From Demequina zhanjiangensis (GTDB lineage: Bacteria > Actinomycetota > Actinomycetes > Actinomycetales > Demequinaceae), in the NCBI RefSeq assembly GCF_030418315.1, contig NZ_JAUHPV010000004.1, positions 62,001 to 126,000 of the forward strand: a stretch of 64,000 bases of DNA, in the 5' to 3' direction. Below the pieces are notes generated by a model. It had not been told where the DNA came from and did no database searches. It saw only the letters and a program-made list of their open reading frames with translations. How positions within the stretch are numbered: position 1 is the first letter of the stretch; the number at the start of each line of letters is the position of its first letter. A program made the position numbers and the translations under genes. Positions 1 to 8,911 of the stretch are shown here, piece after piece.

Positions 1-289
1 GGTGCGCCGCGCCTGAACCGGTTCGACGCAGGTCACGGAACGGTCACATCGGCCCCTTGAGGCGACAGGTTGTGCACGCTGCCCGACAGGTTGTGAAAAG
101 GCCCGGCCAGCGCTGGTTGACGGGTGCCTACCATGGCGGGCCGCTCGCAGAGCATGGGCTGGCGGCGCACCCAACTACACAGGAATGCACGGCCTTCGGA
201 GCTGAACCCCGATGGCCCCCCGGTCCGCGGAATGACCCGCGGATGCCTCGGAGCCGGCGAACAAGGACGTGCGCAAGGAGTAATCAACG
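1..289. other. Intergenic region upstream of the first GH3 gene
   Basis: No convincing gene is seen in these 289 bases; the short frames have no ribosome binding site or recognisable product. The stretch holds a 10-bp palindrome GAACCGGTTC at 15-24, the 21-bp-period direct repeats at 63-95, and a possible promoter (TTGACG at 117-122; TACCAT at 129-134 is the nearest -10-like hexamer but is not correctly spaced from it). A Shine-Dalgarno AAGGAG lies just before the GH3 start at 290. Confidence 0.6.
63..95 (+). promoter_or_regulatory. Tandem 12-bp direct repeats, probable LytTR regulator site
   Basis: CGACAGGTTGTG occurs at 63-74 and again, identical, at 84-95, a period of exactly 21 bp (two helical turns). 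LytTR-domain regulators (AgrA, ComE, VirR) bind pairs of about 9-bp direct repeats with about 12-bp gaps, so the geometry fits. A near-identical pair lies upstream of the other membrane GH3 gene, beside a LytTR response regulator gene. Binding itself is inferred. Confidence 0.7.
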
Positions 290-3283
290 ATGAGTACTCG
301 TTCGGCGAAGCCGCCGATGACCAATAGGAAGTTCCTCGGGATCTGGATCCCGGTGCTCGCGTTCTTCACCATCCTGCTGGTGGCGGCGAACGTGGCCCTG
401 AACATCTTCGGAGCATGGGTCGAGACGCAGCTCGGCACCGGTACCTACACGGTGGAGACCTCGGAGGACACCGAGGGCTGGGACACCGACTACAACAAGG
501 CCTCCTACGACTCGCTCGAGGCTGAGCAGGAGGACGCGTTCGCGCTCGTCCAGGAGATCGAGTCCGAGGGCATCGTCCTCACGAAGAACGAGAACGCGGT
601 TCTCCCGCTGACCTCTGGCGCGAGCATCACGATGTTCGGCCGCTTCTCCGCCGACCCGGTCTACGGCGGCGCGGGCTCCGGCTCCGTGGACACCTCGACC
701 GCGGTGGACGCCCTCACCGGCCTCACCAACGCGGGCTTCGACGTGAACCCGACCGTGTACTCGATGTTCTCGGACTTCGCGCAGAACAACGACAAGGCCG
801 ACATCGTCATGGACGAGCCCTGGAGCTCGAACTACACGATCGGTGAGATGCCCGTCGAGCAGTACTCCGACGAGGCGACCGCCTCCTTCGGCGACTACGC
901 CGACGCTGCAGTGGTCGTCATCGGCCGCGGTGGCGGCGAGGGCGGCGACCTGACCCAGGACATGACCGACGTCCAGGGCACCGCCGACGAGCGCGCCCAG
1001 GCAGGCGAGCACATGCTCGAGCTGAACCAGGACGAGCTCGCGATGCTCGAGGTCGCCAAGGCGAACTTCGACAACGTCGTGGTGATCGTCAACGCGTCCA
1101 CCACGATGGAGCTCGGCCCCATCCAGGACGACGCCGACATCGACTCCGTCCTGCTCATCGGCTCGCCCGGCCAGACCGGCTACAACGCCGTCGGCGAGGC
1201 CCTGAACGGCACCATCAACCCCTCGGGTCGCACCGTCGACACCTGGGCCGCCGACTTCACCCAGGACCCCACCTGGAACAACTTCGGCCACTTCGAGTAC
1301 AGCAACATCGACACGGAGAACGGCTCCGGCTACTTCGTGCAGTACGAGGAGGGCATCTACGTCGGCTACCGGTACTACGAGACCGCAGCCGTCGAGGACT
1401 TCATCGACTACGACTCCGCCGTCATCTACCCGTTCGGCTACGGCCTGTCCTACACGGACTTCGAGTGGGAGCTCGTGGGCGAGGACATGGGTGACACCGA
1501 CGGTGAGATCACCCTCGAGGTCCAGGTGACCAACACCGGTGACGTCGCAGGCAAGGACGTCGTCGAGGTCTACTTCAACGCCCCGTACACCGAGGGTGGC
1601 GTCGAGAAGGCGGAGGTCGTCCTGGGCGACTTCGCGAAGACCTCGCTGCTCGAGCCCGGCGCCTCGGAGACCGTCTCCCTGACGTTCGCCGTCGCCGACA
1701 TGGCCTCGTACGACTACGAGAACGCCGGCGCCTACGTCCTCGACGAGGGTGACTACGGCATCCGCGTCCAGAGCGACTCGCACACCCTCGCCGAGGGCAT
1801 CGACGAGCTGACCTACAGCGTGGGCGACACCGTCGTCTTCGACGAGGACGGCCGTCCCTCCGACGCGGTCACCGCCGTCAACCAGTTCGACGACGTCAGC
1901 GCGCTGTTCTCCGACACGCCGCAGGAGGGCGTCGCGACGAACCTGTCGCGTGCCGACTTCGCCGGCACCTGGCCCACCGCGCCGACCGAGGCCGACATGG
2001 TCGCTCCCGACGCGATCGTCGAGGCGTTCCAGCCGTACGACGCCGCTGCCGCGGCCGAGGCGTCGGACGCCGAGATGCCCACCACGGGTGCCGAGAACGG
2101 CCTGCAGCTCATCGACCTGCGCGGCGTCGCCTTCGACGACCCGCTGTGGGACCTGCTGCTCGACCAGCTCACCGTCCAGGACATCACCACGGTGATCCTC
2201 AACGGTGCGTACAACACGGCCGCGATCGAGTCGATCGTGAAGCCCGCCACCGTCGACCTCGACGGCCCCGCAGGCTTCTCGTCCTTCCTCAACGACGCCT
2301 ACAACGGCACCGCGTACCCGTCCGAGGTCGTCATCGGCCAGACGTGGAACAAGGACCTGGCGTTCCGCATGGGCCAGCAGATCGGCGAGGAGGCGCTCCA
2401 GATGGAGGCCAACGGCTGGTACGCACCGGCGCTCAACATCCACCGTTCGCCGTTCGCGGGCCGTAACTTCGAGTACTACTCGGAGGACCCGTACCTGTCC
2501 GGCGCGATGGCGGAGGCCACCTCGAGCGGAGCGCTCACGAAGGGCGTGTACACGTTCCTCAAGCACTTCGCGATGAACGACCAGGAGACCAACCGCGTCA
2601 ACAACGGCGTCTCCTCGCAGGCGAACGAGCAGGCGATCCGTGAGATCTACCTGAAGGCGTTCGAGATCCCCGTCAAGGAGGTCACCGGCGAGATCACCTA
2701 CGTCGCGGACGACGAGGGCACCCTCGCCACCGCCGAGGTGGGTCAGATGGCCATGATGAGCTCGTTCAACCGCATCGGCGGCACCTGGGCGGGCGGCTCG
2801 CCGGCGCTCATGACGAACGTGCTTCGCGAGGAGTGGGGCTTCGAGGGCTTCGTGATCACCGACTTCAACCTGTACGGGTACATGTACCCGGACCAGGGCA
2901 TCAACGCCGGTACCGATCACATGCTGACCTTCGAGCCCATGAAGCAGCTGGCCGACACCGAGTCCGCGCTTGCGGTGAGCAACCTCCGTCAGGTCGCCCA
3001 CCACATGCTCTACACGGTGGCCAACTCGAACGCGATGGACGGCATCGCCCCGGCGTCGACCATCACCTACACGCCGCCGGCGTGGCGCTACTGGCAGACC
3101 GGCATCACCATCGCCCTGGGCGTGCTGATCGCTCTCGGCGCGGTGCTGGTCACCGTCCGGGTCCGTCGCCACGGCAAGGGCGAGGACGAGGCGCCTGAGG
3201 GCGCCGAGGCCGGCACCGACGAGCCTCAGGGCTCTGCGGATGTCGAGGCCCCCGCCAAGGACGAGGCTCCGGCCAAGTCCTGA
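290..3283 (+). CDS. Membrane-anchored GH3 glycoside hydrolase with permuted domains
   Basis: 997-aa family 3 glycoside hydrolase predicted to hydrolyse beta-linked glycosides outside the cell. One N-terminal membrane segment (about residues 20-45) and one near the C-terminus (about 935-960, then a basic and acidic tail) place the catalytic part outside. Domain order is reversed from the usual one: alpha/beta sandwich (about 85-330), fibronectin-III-like domain starting at YPFGYGLSYTDF (about 381), then the GH3 barrel (about 600-920). The barrel has KHFAMNDQETNR and GFVITDFN, whose Asp858 should be the nucleophile. Start ATG follows AAGGAG. Substrate is unknown. Head of the locus with the cytosolic GH3, GtrA and GT2 genes; expression is probably controlled by the LytTR-like repeats upstream. 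Confidence 0.85.
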   Translation: MSTRSAKPPMTNRKFLGIWIPVLAFFTILLVAANVALNIFGAWVETQLGTGTYTVETSEDTEGWDTDYNKASYDSLEAEQEDAFALVQEIESEGIVLTKNENAVLPLTSGASITMFGRFSADPVYGGAGSGSVDTSTAVDALTGLTNAGFDVNPTVYSMFSDFAQNNDKADIVMDEPWSSNYTIGEMPVEQYSDEATASFGDYADAAVVVIGRGGGEGGDLTQDMTDVQGTADERAQAGEHMLELNQDELAMLEVAKANFDNVVVIVNASTTMELGPIQDDADIDSVLLIGSPGQTGYNAVGEALNGTINPSGRTVDTWAADFTQDPTWNNFGHFEYSNIDTENGSGYFVQYEEGIYVGYRYYETAAVEDFIDYDSAVIYPFGYGLSYTDFEWELVGEDMGDTDGEITLEVQVTNTGDVAGKDVVEVYFNAPYTEGGVEKAEVVLGDFAKTSLLEPGASETVSLTFAVADMASYDYENAGAYVLDEGDYGIRVQSDSHTLAEGIDELTYSVGDTVVFDEDGRPSDAVTAVNQFDDVSALFSDTPQEGVATNLSRADFAGTWPTAPTEADMVAPDAIVEAFQPYDAAAAAEASDAEMPTTGAENGLQLIDLRGVAFDDPLWDLLLDQLTVQDITTVILNGAYNTAAIESIVKPATVDLDGPAGFSSFLNDAYNGTAYPSEVVIGQTWNKDLAFRMGQQIGEEALQMEANGWYAPALNIHRSPFAGRNFEYYSEDPYLSGAMAEATSSGALTKGVYTFLKHFAMNDQETNRVNNGVSSQANEQAIREIYLKAFEIPVKEVTGEITYVADDEGTLATAEVGQMAMMSSFNRIGGTWAGGSPALMTNVLREEWGFEGFVITDFNLYGYMYPDQGINAGTDHMLTFEPMKQLADTESALAVSNLRQVAHHMLYTVANSNAMDGIAPASTITYTPPAWRYWQTGITIALGVLIALGAVLVTVRVRRHGKGEDEAPEGAEAGTDEPQGSADVEAPAKDEAPAKS

Positions 3284-3298
3284 CCTGAACCAGGTTCT

Positions 3299-3332
3299 GT
3301 CCCGGGTCGGCTCCCCATCGCCGGCCCGGGAC
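3299..3332 (+). terminator. Hairpin between two GH3 genes
   Basis: GTCCCGGGTCGGC (3299-3311) can pair with GCCGGCCCGGGAC (3320-3332), 12 of 13 pairs, loop of 8 bases. No T-run follows, so it may be a partial terminator or processing site that reduces expression of the downstream gene. The loop TCCCCATC also appears in the hairpin after the second membrane GH3 gene (12780-12817). Confidence 0.55.
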
Positions 3333-3377
3333 GGGACCTCAGGCAAGACACTCATCTCTGACGTATTGGAATGCTCC

Positions 3378-5804
3378 GTGATCTCCGCTGACAAGCTCAC
3401 CCTCCGCGAGAAGGCCGCCCTCCTGAGCGGCGAGAGCGTGTGGGACAGCCGCCCGCTGCCGCGCCTGGGACTGCGCTCGCTCGTGCTGTCCGACGGCCCG
3501 CACGGCGTGCGTCGTCAGCTCGGTGAGGGAGACCACCTGGGCCTCAACGCCTCCGCGAAGGCGACCTGCTTCCCCACGTCCGCCACGGTCGCGAACAGCT
3601 GGGACCCGGTGCTCGCGGAGCGGATCGGCGAGGCGCTGGGAGCCGAGGCCGCCGCGCTGGGCGTGGACGTGCTGCTCGGCCCCGGACTGAACATCAAGCG
3701 CAGCCCCCTGGGCGGGCGCAACTTCGAGTACTTCTCCGAGGACCCGCTGCTCGCGGGACGCCTCGCCGCGGCGTACGTGCGGGGCATCCAGTCCCAGGGC
3801 ACCGCCGCGTCACCCAAGCACTTCGCCGTGAACTCTCAGGAGACGCGCCGCATGTCGAGCGATTCGATCGTGGACGAGCGCACCCTGCGTGAGATGTACC
3901 TCGCGGCCTTCGAGACCGTCGTGCGCGAGGCGAGCCCCCGCACGATCATGTCCTCGTACAACAAGGTCAACGGCGAGTACGCCCACGAGAACCGCCACCT
4001 GCTGGTCGACATCCTGCGCGACGAGTGGGGCTTCGACGGCGTGGTCGTCTCCGACTGGGGAGGCGGCAACGACGCGGTGGCCGCGGTCAAGGGCGGCGGC
4101 ACGTTGGAGATGCCGTCTCCCGGGCTCGGCTCCGCGCTCGAGATCCTGGCAGCGGTCGAGGACGGTCGCCTCACCGAGGCCGACCTGGACGTGCGCGTCC
4201 AGGAGATGCTCGATCTGCACGACTGGATCGAGTCGCGCGAGGCGGACGCCGTGGATCACGACGCGAACCACGCGCTCGCCAGGGCCGCCGCGGAGCAGTC
4301 CGTGGTGCTGCTGCGCAACGAGGGCGACCTGCTGCCGCTCGCGAAGGGCACGCGAGTCGCCGTCATCGGCGACTTCGCGGACACCCCCCGCTACCAGGGC
4401 GCAGGCTCCTCGCAGGTGAACCCCACCCAGCTGACCAACGCGCTCGAAGCGGTGCCGTTCAGCGGTCTGGACATGGTCACGTACGCGCAGGGCTTCCGCC
4501 GCGACGGCGTCGCGGACCCCGCTCTCGCGTCGGCCGCGGTCGACGCTGCCCGCGAGGCGGACGTCGTGCTGCTCTACCTGGGCCTCGACGAGACCCGCGA
4601 GTCCGAGGGCAAGGACCGCGACGACATGACGCTCGCTGCCAACCAGGTGGACGTTCTGACGCAGATCGCCGCCGTCAACGATCGCGTCGTCGTGGTGCTC
4701 TCGGCCGGCTCCGCCGTCGAGATGCCGTGGCTCGAGAAGGTCCCGGCCGTCGTCCACGCCTACCTGGGCGGCCAGGCAGGAGCCGGTGCGGTCCTGTCCG
4801 TGATCACGGGCGAGGTGAACCCCTCCGGTCGCCTGGCGGAGACCTACCCCGTGTCGCTCGCCGACACCCCCACCGCGAGCGCGTTCCCCGTCGAGGAGGA
4901 GGCCACCGTCTACCGCGAGGGCCCGTACGTCGGCTACCGCTACTACACGACGGCAGGCGTGCCGGTGCTGTTCCCGTTCGGATACGGCCTGAGCTACACC
5001 ACCTTCGAGTACTCGGACCTGTCCGTGACGGCCGAGGGTGCGACGTTCACGCTTGCGAACACCGGCGACCGCGACGGTGCCGAGGTCGCGCAGCTCTACA
5101 TCTCCCGCACCTCGCCGGGCGCCTACCGTCCGGCGCGCGAGCTGAAGGGCTTCCGCAAGATCCACCTCGCCGCAGGCGAGTCGGTGCGTGTCACGATCCC
5201 CTTCGACGAGCGCACCTTCCGCACCTTCGACGTCGAGGCCGACGCCTGGACGGTCGAGGCGGGGGAGTACCGGGTGCTCGTGGGCGCCTCGGTGGAGGAC
5301 CTCTGGCTCGACGCCTCGCACGCCGTCGAGGGCTCCGCTCCGTCGACGACCGAGGTCCCCGAGGTGTACCGCACCGGCAAGGTCACCGACGCGACCGACG
5401 CCGACGTGGAGGCCCTGATCGGACGGTCGCTCCCGACCGCTCCGGCTGCGGGTGCCCGCGTCGCTCTCGGCGCGAACGACCCGTTCCGCGCGATGCACCA
5501 CGCCAAGAGCCCGCTCGGTCGCCTGGTCGCGCGCATCCTGCGGTCCCTGATCGCACGCTCCGAGGCGAAGGGCAAGCCCGACCTCAACCTGTACTTCCTG
5601 TACAACATGCCGTTCCGCGCGCTCGCCAAGATGACGAACGGCGCGGTGTCGATGGGGATGGTCGACTCGATCGTGATCCTCGCCAACGGCCACTTCTTCA
5701 AGGGCCTGGGCGGCGTGATCGCCGGGTTCTTCCGCCAGGCGGGCGCTTCGCGTCGCCTCAAGAACGAGCTCGCGGCGGAAGCCACCGAGTCCGTCTCGAT
5801 CTGA
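3378..5804 (+). CDS. Cytosolic GH3 beta-glycosidase
   Basis: About 808-aa GH3 enzyme with the ordinary order: barrel first (GPHGVRRQ, KHFAVNSQETRR, then GVVVSDWGGG whose Asp226 is the expected nucleophile), alpha/beta sandwich (about 310-530), fibronectin-III-like domain (about 530-650) and a C-terminal extension of about 130 residues not part of the core enzyme. No signal peptide or membrane segment, so it probably acts in the cytoplasm on imported glycosides. Start chosen at GTG 3378 because conserved similarity begins there (ISADKLTLREKAALLSG); a longer reading from 3240 would overlap the previous gene. No clear Shine-Dalgarno. Substrate cannot be told from sequence. A paralogue with the same extension lies at 60484. 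Confidence 0.88.
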   Translation: MISADKLTLREKAALLSGESVWDSRPLPRLGLRSLVLSDGPHGVRRQLGEGDHLGLNASAKATCFPTSATVANSWDPVLAERIGEALGAEAAALGVDVLLGPGLNIKRSPLGGRNFEYFSEDPLLAGRLAAAYVRGIQSQGTAASPKHFAVNSQETRRMSSDSIVDERTLREMYLAAFETVVREASPRTIMSSYNKVNGEYAHENRHLLVDILRDEWGFDGVVVSDWGGGNDAVAAVKGGGTLEMPSPGLGSALEILAAVEDGRLTEADLDVRVQEMLDLHDWIESREADAVDHDANHALARAAAEQSVVLLRNEGDLLPLAKGTRVAVIGDFADTPRYQGAGSSQVNPTQLTNALEAVPFSGLDMVTYAQGFRRDGVADPALASAAVDAAREADVVLLYLGLDETRESEGKDRDDMTLAANQVDVLTQIAAVNDRVVVVLSAGSAVEMPWLEKVPAVVHAYLGGQAGAGAVLSVITGEVNPSGRLAETYPVSLADTPTASAFPVEEEATVYREGPYVGYRYYTTAGVPVLFPFGYGLSYTTFEYSDLSVTAEGATFTLANTGDRDGAEVAQLYISRTSPGAYRPARELKGFRKIHLAAGESVRVTIPFDERTFRTFDVEADAWTVEAGEYRVLVGASVEDLWLDASHAVEGSAPSTTEVPEVYRTGKVTDATDADVEALIGRSLPTAPAAGARVALGANDPFRAMHHAKSPLGRLVARILRSLIARSEAKGKPDLNLYFLYNMPFRALAKMTNGAVSMGMVDSIVILANGHFFKGLGGVIAGFFRQAGASRRLKNELAAEATESVSI

Positions 5805-5825
5805 GAACTGAAAGAGAGACCAACG

Positions 5826-6542
5826 ATGTTCAGCTGGATCACGCGTCTGTGGAACCGCTTCTATGAGAAGCGTCCCAACACCGCCCAGTTCCTCATGTTC
5901 TTCATCCTGAGCAACGGCGTCACCGTGCTGCAGCTCGTCCTGATGCCGCTGTTCCGCAGCATCTTCGACCAGACCGGGCTCGTCGACATCAGCTTCCAGG
6001 TCATGCCGGTCGGCTCCAACCTGGACGGCTCTCAGTTCTACATCTTCGACTACGCCGCCGGCCCCATCCAGGCCGACGGCACGGGCGGCGGCCTCGCCTA
6101 CTTCCTGGCGGTGCAGATCACCATCGCGATCGCCCAGGTCATCAACTTCTTCGCCCAGCGCAAGATCACCTTCCGCGCGAACAACTCGGTGTGGAAGGCC
6201 GCGATGTGGTACTTCATCGCGTACGTCATCATCACGATCGCGGCAGGCGCCGCGCAGGGCTTCTACAAGGTGCCGATCTACAACCTGTTCATCGACACCT
6301 GGGGCATGGGCAGCACCGGCGAGACCATCGCCGACGTGATCACGATGATCATCAACAGCGCCATCGCGTTCTGGGTGTTCTTCCCGATCTTCAAGATCAT
6401 CTTCAAGCATGTGCCTGAGGATGAGGCGTCGGTCACCTCCGACGCGGAGCCCGATGCAGAGGCCGCCCCGGCAGGTAGGATTGCCGCCGGCCCTGCCGCG
6501 GACGACGCTGCGGAGGGCACGCCGGGCTCCCCCGCCCGCTGA
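5826..6542 (+). CDS. GtrA-like four-helix membrane protein
   Basis: 238-aa protein with four hydrophobic segments (about residues 18-45, 98-120, 130-155, 165-190) and an Ala/Glu-rich cytoplasmic tail. NFFAQRKITF in the second/third helix region matches the signature of the GtrA family, proteins linked to transfer of lipid-linked sugars across the membrane or to cell-surface polysaccharide synthesis. Lies 21 bp after the cytosolic GH3 and 17 bp before a family-2 glycosyltransferase, the usual GtrA partner, so the two probably act together. Family call is by pattern, not search. Confidence 0.7.
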   Translation: MFSWITRLWNRFYEKRPNTAQFLMFFILSNGVTVLQLVLMPLFRSIFDQTGLVDISFQVMPVGSNLDGSQFYIFDYAAGPIQADGTGGGLAYFLAVQITIAIAQVINFFAQRKITFRANNSVWKAAMWYFIAYVIITIAAGAAQGFYKVPIYNLFIDTWGMGSTGETIADVITMIINSAIAFWVFFPIFKIIFKHVPEDEASVTSDAEPDAEAAPAGRIAAGPAADDAAEGTPGSPAR

Positions 6543-6559
6543 GAGAGCTGAGTCTGACT

Positions 6560-7576
6560 ATGCCCACCCTGTCCGTCGTCGTGCCCTGCTACAACTCGGC
6601 CGACTACATGTCCCACTGCCTCGACACCCTGCTGACCGGCGGGGAGGACGTGGAGATCCTGGTCGTCGACGACGGCTCCCGTGACGCGACGGCGGAGATC
6701 GCCGACTCGTACGAGGAGCGGTACCCGGGCATCGTGAAGGCGATCCACAAGCCCAACGGCGGCCACGGCTCGGCGATCAACGCCGGCCTGGCCGTCGCGA
6801 CGGGCGAGTTCATCAAGATCGTCGACTCCGACGACTGGGTGGACGAGTCGGCGCTCTCGGCGCTGCTGTCCACGCTGCGTGCGTTCGTGACGGACCGCAC
6901 CGTGATCGACCTGGTCGTGTCGAACTTCGTGTACGAGAAGGTCGGCAAGAAGAACAAGACCGCCGTGCGCTTCCGCGACGTGCTGCCCACGGGCCGCGTC
7001 TTCGGCTGGGACGAGGTCGGTCGGTTCGGCAAGCGGCAGTACCTGATGATGCACTCGCTCGTGTACCGCACCGAGCTGCTGCGCGACGCCGGCCTGCGCC
7101 TGCCCGAGCACACGTTCTACGTGGACAACCTGTACGCGTTCGAGCCGTTGCCGCACGTGCGCCGCATGTACTACCTGGACGTGGACCTCTACCGCTACTT
7201 CATCGGGCGTGAGGGTCAGTCGGTCAACGAGGAGGTCATGATCTCCCGGCTCGACCAGCAGCTGCGCGTCAACCGCATGATGATGCGCCACCTGCCTCGC
7301 CGCGACAGCGTCCCCGCGGGCCTGATGCGCTACATGAGCCACTACTTCGAGATCATCTGCGCCGTCTCGTCGACGCTGTCGCTGCGCGCCGGCACGCCTG
7401 CCGCGCTGGACCGCAAGGACGCGCTGTGGGACGACATCCGCGAGTGGGACCCCGAGCTGTACTGGCGCCTGCGCCGTCGCATGCTCAACCTCGTGGTGAA
7501 CCTGCCGGGCCGTGCCGGTCGTCAGGTGGGCGTGGTGGCCTACAAGGCCGCGCAGAGGGCCGTCGGCTTCAACTGA
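6560..7576 (+). CDS. Family 2 glycosyltransferase
   Basis: 338-aa GT2 (GT-A fold) enzyme. N-terminal nucleotide-sugar binding strand LSVVVPCYNSADY, then ILVVDDGSRDAT and the metal-binding DSDDW (about residue 92) are typical. No membrane segments, so it acts on the inner membrane face, probably adding a sugar to a lipid or surface acceptor. It follows the GtrA-like gene by 17 bp, a common pairing in which GT2 makes a polyprenyl-linked sugar and GtrA helps move it. With the GH3 genes it suggests synthesis and trimming of a surface glycan; donor and acceptor are unknown. Confidence 0.88.
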   Translation: MPTLSVVVPCYNSADYMSHCLDTLLTGGEDVEILVVDDGSRDATAEIADSYEERYPGIVKAIHKPNGGHGSAINAGLAVATGEFIKIVDSDDWVDESALSALLSTLRAFVTDRTVIDLVVSNFVYEKVGKKNKTAVRFRDVLPTGRVFGWDEVGRFGKRQYLMMHSLVYRTELLRDAGLRLPEHTFYVDNLYAFEPLPHVRRMYYLDVDLYRYFIGREGQSVNEEVMISRLDQQLRVNRMMMRHLPRRDSVPAGLMRYMSHYFEIICAVSSTLSLRAGTPAALDRKDALWDDIREWDPELYWRLRRRMLNLVVNLPGRAGRQVGVVAYKAAQRAVGFN

Positions 7577-7578
7577 TC

Positions 7579-7602
7579 GCGGGCGCGGGCGCGGGCGCGG
7601 GC
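7579..7602. repeat. Hexanucleotide tandem repeat (GCGGGC) x4
   Basis: Four perfect copies of GCGGGC fill the 24 bases between the stop of the glycosyltransferase gene and the stop of the convergent histidine kinase gene. Such runs are prone to slippage; here it would not change either protein. Confidence 0.8.
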
Positions 7603-7603
7603 C

Positions 7604-8911
7604 TCAGGCCGGCACCGGCACGAGCACCCGCAGCACGAACCAGCCGTCCTCGACGCGGACCGTCATGGTGCCGTCGTACTTGTAGGCGGCCTGCCGGATG
7701 TTCTTGAGGCCGTAGCCGTGATGGTGCGCCTCGTCCTTCGTGGTGCGGGGAAGGCCGTCGACGAGCGTGACGGCGCCGCCGAACCAGTTCTCGAACCGCA
7801 GCAGCGCGAACGCGCCCTCCCTGTACACGGCCACGCGGATGAGCCGCTTGTCCTTGTCGGACACGTTGCGCGTCGCCTCGATCGCGTTGTCGAGCGCGTT
7901 GCCGAAGATGGTGACGATGTCGATGACGTCCATGAAGTCCACGACGGAGCCGTCGACGACGGGAGTGATCGCGATCCCGTGCTGTGCGGCCTGGCTCGTC
8001 TTGGAGGTGAGCATCGTGTCGACGACGGTGTTGCCCGTGTCGAGCGGCACGCCCGACAGCCCTCGGATCTCCTGCTCGAGCTGATCGGCGAGCTCCCCTC
8101 GCGCCCCTGCGTCTGACTCGGCGCGCATCGCCTCCACGTACTGCTTGAGGTCGTGGTGGCGCCTGTTCACCTCATCGGCCGCGGCGCGCGACGCGAGGTA
8201 CTGCTCGTGCTGGGTGTGGAGCAGCGTGTTCATCGACTGCAGCTCGACCACGCGCAGCAGCTCGAGCCGCTGGGCGCGCTGGGCGTACAGCACCACGAAG
8301 CCGCACAGGTCCACGAGCGTGCGGATGTAGAGCAGCTCGGGGCCGATGCGTCCGCTGAAGGGGGTGCTCGTGGTGATGAAGCTGAGGTTGGAGACCAGGA
8401 ACGTGGCGGTGGCGATTCCCAGGGCGCTGGCGAGCGCCTTGTTGTCTATCGCGAGCGGGAGGTCGCGGGGGAACTGTCGTCGCTCGATCAGGTAGGCGAC
8501 GGCGAACACCGTGCCCGCCGTCGCGATCAGCAGCACGATTCCGCCTGCTGTCGGTCCTGCGTCTCCGAGGAAGAAGTAGTGGAGCTGCCAGGCGAGGGAG
8601 GCGCCCAGCTCGGCGAGCACGAAGGCGCGGGCGGTGAGGTCGCCGGCCTCTCGCATCGACACGTCGGAGGTGAGCCAGATCAGGGTGAACATCGCCGCGA
8701 CGGCAAGCAGCATGCCGACCGTCCACAGTCCGATGGGAAGCGTGCCGGCGAACTCCTGGATGCCCCACATCAGGACGAGGCCACCGATGAGCGTGGCGAC
8801 CAGCGGAACGCCGCTGACGCGCTTGCGCATCACGGAGATGTAGACGAGGCACGCGGACCATTCCGCGAGGGCGGTGACCCAGCGAGGGATGTCCGCGATC
8901 GCGTCGTTCAT
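7604..8911 (-). CDS. AgrC-like sensor histidine kinase
   Basis: 435-aa membrane kinase. The N-terminal half has about six hydrophobic segments, then a cytoplasmic part with the unorthodox phosphoacceptor box RRHHDLKQY (His252/His253) and a GHKL ATPase domain with FGNALDNAIEAT (N box) and HGYGLKNIRQ (G box). This arrangement is that of AgrC/ComD peptide-sensing kinases and their relatives. It overlaps the LytTR response regulator gene by 4 bp and is translated second, the reverse of the usual agr order. No AgrB peptidase or AgrD-like propeptide is visible in the window, so the ligand is unknown. Confidence 0.85.
   Translation of the reverse strand: MNDAIADIPRWVTALAEWSACLVYISVMRKRVSGVPLVATLIGGLVLMWGIQEFAGTLPIGLWTVGMLLAVAAMFTLIWLTSDVSMREAGDLTARAFVLAELGASLAWQLHYFFLGDAGPTAGGIVLLIATAGTVFAVAYLIERRQFPRDLPLAIDNKALASALGIATATFLVSNLSFITTSTPFSGRIGPELLYIRTLVDLCGFVVLYAQRAQRLELLRVVELQSMNTLLHTQHEQYLASRAAADEVNRRHHDLKQYVEAMRAESDAGARGELADQLEQEIRGLSGVPLDTGNTVVDTMLTSKTSQAAQHGIAITPVVDGSVVDFMDVIDIVTIFGNALDNAIEATRNVSDKDKRLIRVAVYREGAFALLRFENWFGGAVTLVDGLPRTTKDEAHHHGYGLKNIRQAAYKYDGTMTVRVEDGWFVLRVLVPVPA

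Noticed and set aside
3240-3377. N-terminal extension of the cytosolic GH3 protein
   Set aside because: It would overlap the end of the preceding gene and a terminator-like hairpin, and its Pro/Arg-rich sequence has no similarity to GH3 N-termini.
284-3400. 1038-aa open frame on the minus strand opposite the first GH3 gene
   Set aside because: It is a high-G+C shadow: Val/Arg/Gly/Asp-rich translation without domains, and the plus strand has a complete GH3 enzyme with a ribosome binding site.
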